Of a DNA stretch of 64,000 nt, positions 60,481-64,000 are shown piece after piece. Under the pieces are notes generated by a model. That model was given only the letters and a program-made list of their open reading frames with translations, did not search any database and was not told the DNA's origin. The position numbers were made by a program, and so were the translations under genes. The stretch lies in assembly GCF_014650495.1 (NCBI RefSeq), contig NZ_BMVB01000020.1:1-64000 (forward strand), written 5' to 3'. This stretch comes from Streptomyces cinnamoneus (GTDB lineage Bacteria; Actinomycetota; Actinomycetes; Streptomycetales; Streptomycetaceae). The number at the start of each line of letters is the position of its first letter. The stretch's first letter is position 1.

Positions 60481-60897
60481 ATGCACACCGTGGTGGAACG
60501 AGACCTGAAGGTCGACATGGTCCTGTCGCCGGAGCGCAGCATTCCGGTCGCGGCCCGGCTGTCCTACCGGACAGTCGATCCCTACGCCGTCCACTTCACC
60601 TTCCACATCGCCTCGGAGAAGCCGGTGACGTGGACGTTCGCCCGTGAGCTGCTGATGGCCGGCATCTTCCGGGCGAGCGGCGTGGGCGACGTGCAGGTCT
60701 TTCCCGGCACGGACCGGAAGCAGGCGGTGCTGTGCGTCGCGCTGTCCTCGCCGGAGGGGCAGGCGCTGCTGGAGGCCCCGGCCCGGGCGGTGACGGCCTG
60801 GCTGGACCGGACGCTGCAGGTCGTGGCGCCGGGCGAGGAGCGGGGGTGGCTCGCCCTCGACGAGGGCCTGCGGGAGCTGCTGGCGTCCGGGGCGTAG
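60481..60897 (+). CDS. ssgG: SsgA-like sporulation/cell-division protein (SsgG)
   Basis: A 138-residue member of the SsgA-like family found in sporulating actinobacteria. Marks are 'ARLSYRTVDPYAVHFTFHI', 'VTWTFARELLMAGIF', 'VQVFPGTDR' and 'VALSSPEGQALLEAPA'. These proteins guide septum placement and wall remodelling; SsgG in S. coelicolor affects correct septum localisation. The symbol is by synteny with the region next to hppD. ATG 60481 is chosen for GAGAGAGGG upstream. Confidence 0.88.
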   Translation: MHTVVERDLKVDMVLSPERSIPVAARLSYRTVDPYAVHFTFHIASEKPVTWTFARELLMAGIFRASGVGDVQVFPGTDRKQAVLCVALSSPEGQALLEAPARAVTAWLDRTLQVVAPGEERGWLALDEGLRELLASGA

Positions 60898-60954
60898 TCC
60901 CGGCGCGGGGGTACGCCCCCGCGCCGGGCGCCCGCCCGCCGGGGCGCGTCCGCT

Positions 60955-62322
60955 CTAGAGGACCTTGCCGGGGTTGAGCAGGCCGAGCGGGTCGAAGACG
61001 GCCTTGATGCCGCGCTGCACTTCCATGGCCACCGGCCCGGCCTCCCTGGCGAGCCACTCCCTCTTCAGCACGCCCACCCCGTGCTCTCCGGTGATGGTGC
61101 CGCCGAGCTCCAGGCCGAGGGCCATGATCTCGTCGAAGGACTCCCGGGCGCGGCGGGCCTCGTCGGGGTCCGCGGGGTCGAAGCAGACCACGGGGTGGGT
61201 GTTGCCGTCGCCGGCGTGCGCGCAGACGCCGATGGTCAGGCCGTACTTGTGGCCGATGGCGGCGGTGCCCTCCAGCATGGCGGCGAGGCTGCCGCGCGGG
61301 ACGCAGACGTCGTCGATCATCGTGGCGGGCCGCAGCCGCTCCAGGGCGGGCAGGGACATCCGCCGTGCCTGCAGCAGCAGGGCGGACTCGGCGGCGTCCT
61401 CGGCGGGCACCACCCCGGTGGCGCCGGCCGCGGTGCACAGCTCGCCGACGGCGGCGAGGGAGGGTGCCGGGTCGGGCGCGTCGAAGGCGACGAGGAGGAG
61501 GGCCTGCGTGGACTCCGGCAGGCCCATGCGGGCCATGGAGTTGACCGCGCGCACGGTCGTGCCGTCCATCAACTCCAGCAGCGACGGCGCGTGTCCCTGC
61601 TGCATGATCTGCCGAACGGCCTCGCACGCCTGCCCGACGGAGGGGAACTCGGCCGCCAGCACGAGCTGTTCGGGTGGCGCGGGCCGCAGCGCGAGGACGG
61701 CCCGTACGACCACGCCCAGGCTGCCCTCGGAGCCGACGAAGAGGCGGGTGAGGTCGTAGCCGGCCACGCCCTTGGCCGTGCGGCGGCCGGTGGTGAGCAG
61801 CCGTCCGTCGGCGAGGACCACGTCCAGGCCGAGGACGTACTCGGCGGTCACGCCGTACTTCACACAGCACAGGCCGCCGGAGGCGGTGCCGATGTTGCCG
61901 CCGATGGTGCACTGTTCCCAGCTGGAGGGGTCGGGCGGGTAGCACAGGCCGTGTTCGGCGACGGCGCGGGAGAGGGCGGCGTTGACGACGCCCGGCTCGA
62001 CGACGGCGATCCGTTCGACCGGGTCGATCTCGACGATCCGGTCCATCCTGACGAGCGAGAGCACGATGCAGCCGTCGGTGGCGTTGGCCGCGCCGGACAG
62101 GCCGGTGCGGGCCCCTTGCGGGACGACGGGCACGCGCAGCGCGGTGGCCGTGCGCATGACGTGCTGGACCTGCTCGACGGTGCGCGGCAGGACGACCACG
62201 GCGGGAACGCCGGCCCGGCAGAAGCTCGCCATGTCGTGGGCGTAGGAGGCGGTGACGTCGGGGTCGGTGACGAGGACCTCGTCGGGGAGCCCCTCGCGCA
62301 GTAAGTCGATCAGTTCGTCCAT
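60955..62322 (-). CDS. FAD-linked oxidase (GlcD/D-lactate dehydrogenase-like)
   Basis: A 455-residue flavoenzyme of the vanillyl-alcohol oxidase superfamily. The FAD domain has 'VVPQGARTGLSGAANA', 'CTIGGNIGTASGG' and 'AGYDLTRLFVGSEG'. The C-terminal cap ends 'GGTITGEHGVGVLKREWL' and 'FDPLGLLNPGKVL'. Members oxidise 2-hydroxy acids such as glycolate or D-lactate. It is next to hppD on the same strand, 90 bp downstream, which could mean use of a hydroxy acid from aromatic amino-acid breakdown, but that is not shown. Confidence 0.9.
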   Translation of the reverse strand: MDELIDLLREGLPDEVLVTDPDVTASYAHDMASFCRAGVPAVVVLPRTVEQVQHVMRTATALRVPVVPQGARTGLSGAANATDGCIVLSLVRMDRIVEIDPVERIAVVEPGVVNAALSRAVAEHGLCYPPDPSSWEQCTIGGNIGTASGGLCCVKYGVTAEYVLGLDVVLADGRLLTTGRRTAKGVAGYDLTRLFVGSEGSLGVVVRAVLALRPAPPEQLVLAAEFPSVGQACEAVRQIMQQGHAPSLLELMDGTTVRAVNSMARMGLPESTQALLLVAFDAPDPAPSLAAVGELCTAAGATGVVPAEDAAESALLLQARRMSLPALERLRPATMIDDVCVPRGSLAAMLEGTAAIGHKYGLTIGVCAHAGDGNTHPVVCFDPADPDEARRARESFDEIMALGLELGGTITGEHGVGVLKREWLAREAGPVAMEVQRGIKAVFDPLGLLNPGKVL

Positions 62323-62412
62323 GGGGAGTTCCTTCCCCTGCCCGCCCCTTCCCGTAACCGGGGCCCCGCCCCGGACCCCGGTCCTCACGTGCCGGACCGG
62401 GGTCCGCCGGGG

Positions 62413-63555
62413 TCAGAGGTTGCCGCGCTTCTCCTGCTCGCGCTCGATCGCCTCGAAGAGCGCCTTGAAGTTGCCCTTGCCGAAGCCCATGGAGCCGTGC
62501 CGCTCGATCATCTCGAAGAAGACGGTCGGGCGGTCCTGGACCGGCTTGGTGAAGATCTGCAGCAGGTAGCCGTCCTCGTCGCGGTCGGCGAGGATCTTCA
62601 GCTCGCGCAGGGTGTCGACGGGCACCCGGGTCTCGCCGACCCACTCGCCGAGCGTGTCGTAGTACGAGTCGGGGGTGTCCAGGAACTGGACGCCCGCGGC
62701 GCGCATGGCCCGCACGGTGGCGACGATGTCGTTCGTGGCGAGCGCGATGTGCTGGACGCCGGGGCCGTTGTAGAACTCCAGGTACTCGTCGATCTGCGAC
62801 TTCTTCTTGGCGATGGCCGGCTCGTTGAGCGGGAACTTCACCTTGCGGGTGCCGTCCGCGACGACCTTCGACATGAGCGCGGAGTACTCGGTGGCGATGT
62901 CGTCGCCCACGAACTCCTTCATGTTGGTGAAGCCCATGACGTTGTTGTAGAAGGACACCCACGCGTCCATCTTGCCGAGCTCGACGTTGCCCACGCAGTG
63001 GTCGATGGCCTGGAAGCGGCGCGGGCCGGGCTCGACGATCGGCGCGGCGGCGACGTAGCCGGGCAGGTAGGGGCCGGTGTAGCCGGAGCGCTCGACGAGC
63101 GTGTGGCGGGTGCTGCCGTACGTGGCGATGGCGGCCAGCACGACGGTGCCGTGCTCGTCGCTCACCTCGTGGGGCTCCTCCAGGCCGGTGGCGCCGTGCT
63201 CGACGGCGTAGGCGTACGCGGCGCGCACGTCCGGCACCTCGATGGCGAGGTCCACGACCCCGTCGCCGTGCTCGGCCACGTGCTCGGCGAGAAAGCGGCC
63301 GCGGTCGGTGACCGGCTTGATCACGGTCGTGAAGACGAAGCGGGCGCTGCCGGACTCCAGGACGTAACTGGCCGTCTCGCGGCTGCCGTTCTCCGGCCCG
63401 GAGTAGGCGACGCGCTTCATGCCGAAGGCGGTGGAGTAGTAGTGGGCGGCCTGCTTGGCGTTGCCGACGGCGAAGACGACCGCGTCCATCCCCTTGACCG
63501 GGAAGGGGTCCGCCTGCCGTGCGGTGTGAGGGGTGTGATCCGTGGTCTGAGTCAT
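62413..63555 (-). CDS. hppD: 4-Hydroxyphenylpyruvate dioxygenase
   Basis: A 380-residue non-haem iron enzyme that converts 4-hydroxyphenylpyruvate to homogentisate in tyrosine degradation. Iron ligands are H186 ('QAIDHCVGN'), H269 ('GPGVQHIALAT') and E348 ('TVFFEMIERHG'). The vicinal-oxygen-chelate repeats span the protein, and 'GFGKGNFKALFEAIE' is the C-terminal helix that closes the active site. ATG 63555 is the start. It is divergent from an Lrp/AsnC regulator, which activates hppD in S. coelicolor (as HpdA). Confidence 0.95.
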   Translation of the reverse strand: MTQTTDHTPHTARQADPFPVKGMDAVVFAVGNAKQAAHYYSTAFGMKRVAYSGPENGSRETASYVLESGSARFVFTTVIKPVTDRGRFLAEHVAEHGDGVVDLAIEVPDVRAAYAYAVEHGATGLEEPHEVSDEHGTVVLAAIATYGSTRHTLVERSGYTGPYLPGYVAAAPIVEPGPRRFQAIDHCVGNVELGKMDAWVSFYNNVMGFTNMKEFVGDDIATEYSALMSKVVADGTRKVKFPLNEPAIAKKKSQIDEYLEFYNGPGVQHIALATNDIVATVRAMRAAGVQFLDTPDSYYDTLGEWVGETRVPVDTLRELKILADRDEDGYLLQIFTKPVQDRPTVFFEMIERHGSMGFGKGNFKALFEAIEREQEKRGNL

Positions 63556-63607
63556 GGCCGCAGGGTCTCGCCGATCCACAAGGTGCGCAATAGTTGGCGT
63601 ATTCGCT

Positions 63608-63650
63608 GGGCATTCTGCATAGCGGCAGCCCAGTGTTACCGGGCGTTCTG
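63608..63650 (+). promoter_or_regulatory. hppD-hpdA intergenic direct repeat, possible regulator sites
   Basis: GGGCATTCTG at 63608-63617 and GGGCGTTCTG at 63641-63650 are direct repeats 33 bases apart, about three helical turns, in the divergent hppD-regulator region. The Lrp/AsnC regulator may bind here. No footprint was inferred beyond the repeat. Confidence 0.4.
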
Positions 63651-63679
63651 TGCAGGATGACTATGAGAGGCGGCTCACG

Positions 63680-64000
63680 GTGATCGATCGTTTGGACGGC
63701 AGGCTGCTGGAGCTGCTCGCGGAGGAGCCGCGGATCGGGGTGCTGGAGGCGTCGCGGCGCCTCGGCGTGGCGCGCGGCACGGTGCAGGCGCGGCTGGACC
63801 GGCTGCAGGCGCAGGGGGTGATCAGGGGTTTCGGGCCGGACGTGGACCCGGCGGCGCTGGGCTATCCGGTGACGGCCTTCGCGACGCTGGAGATCAAGCA
63901 GGGCCAGGGGGCGGACGTGCGCAGCCACCTGGCGACGGTCCCGGAGGTGCTGGAGCTGCACACCACGACGGGCCACGGCGACATGCTGTGCCGGCTGGTG
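63680..64000 (+). CDS. hpdA: Lrp/AsnC-family regulator, truncated by window end (HpdA-like)
   Basis: The first 107 codons are present, open at the window edge. The N-terminal winged helix begins 'VIDRLDGRLLELLAEEP', and 'ASRRLGVARGTVQARLDRL' is the recognition region. The RAM effector domain begins 'GYPVTAFATLEIKQG' and 'TTTGHGDMLCRLV'. GTG 63680 follows GAGAGGCGG. It is divergent from hppD, matching the HpdA activator in S. coelicolor; the symbol rests on synteny. Confidence 0.87.
   Translation, partial: MIDRLDGRLLELLAEEPRIGVLEASRRLGVARGTVQARLDRLQAQGVIRGFGPDVDPAALGYPVTAFATLEIKQGQGADVRSHLATVPEVLELHTTTGHGDMLCRLV

Noticed and set aside
60596..63976. A 1,126-codon open frame on the minus strand
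   Set aside because: It is antisense or out of frame to ssgG, the FAD oxidase, hppD and hpdA, which all have clear family matches. Its translation is Arg/Pro/Gly-rich without motifs.

Overview
The window is high-GC actinobacterial DNA and almost certainly comes from a Streptomyces chromosome. The evidence is strong G/C bias at third codon positions, many GTG starts, ATGA/GTGA start-stop overlaps, an SsgA-like sporulation protein, an LAxTG surface protein, the cslA-glxA tip-glycan genes and the DasR-type nag PTS genes. From memory, the gene order matches the stretch of the S. coelicolor core chromosome that runs from cslA/glxA to hppD. Names given by synteny are marked as inference. No prophage, insertion sequence, CRISPR array or biosynthetic gene cluster is visible. 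The region looks like core chromosome with some accessory or decaying small genes.

Layout. 1-2.3 kb: a flavin-dependent oxidoreductase and an IclR regulator. 2.36-7.2 kb: two identical tRNA-Lys(CTT) genes within perfect 101-bp direct repeats, bracketing a DsbA-like/CcdA thiol-redox pair, an AA10 lytic polysaccharide monooxygenase and a Pro/Ala-repeat NlpC/P60 hydrolase. 7.5-12.4 kb: cslA-glxA and a convergent GH6 lipoprotein, which with the LPMO form the machinery for the hyphal-tip glycan. 12.5-16.6 kb: a class F sortase with a collagen-like surface protein, a HAD phosphatase, an unrecognised 12-cysteine protein and an LADTG-anchored protein. 16.7-22 kb: a ROK regulator with a repeat-rich insert, divergent from an oxidoreductase across a dyad operator, then secreted proteins and a regulator remnant. 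22-32.5 kb: FAH-family hydrolase, second YidC, SSS symporter, DUF445, SGNH hydrolase and a three-gene ABC-2 exporter.

32.8-39.5 kb: a class A penicillin-binding protein, a guanidinium exporter under a guanidine-III riboswitch, a GroES-like protein, Bcp peroxidase, a histidine kinase without a response regulator beside it, a decayed HNH gene and tRNA-Leu(TAG). 39.5-45.7 kb: rdgB, rph and an MBL hydrolase surrounding the N-acetylglucosamine PTS genes nagF, nagE1 and nagE2, which carry DasR-like (dre) sites. 46-51 kb: a zinc-ribbon micro-ORF overlapping a small gene, the mec-cysO-cysM cysteine pathway, an amino-acid permease, DUF2017 and clpS. 51-58.9 kb: pncB and pncA (NAD salvage), an M6 metallopeptidase and two RDD membrane proteins. 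59-64 kb: a GAF membrane protein with less GC-rich codon use, ssgG, an FAD-linked oxidase, hppD and a divergent, truncated Lrp/AsnC regulator.

Common themes are the cell surface (tip glycan, sortase substrates, PBP, NlpC/P60), GlcNAc uptake, cysteine and NAD metabolism, and proteolysis (ClpS).
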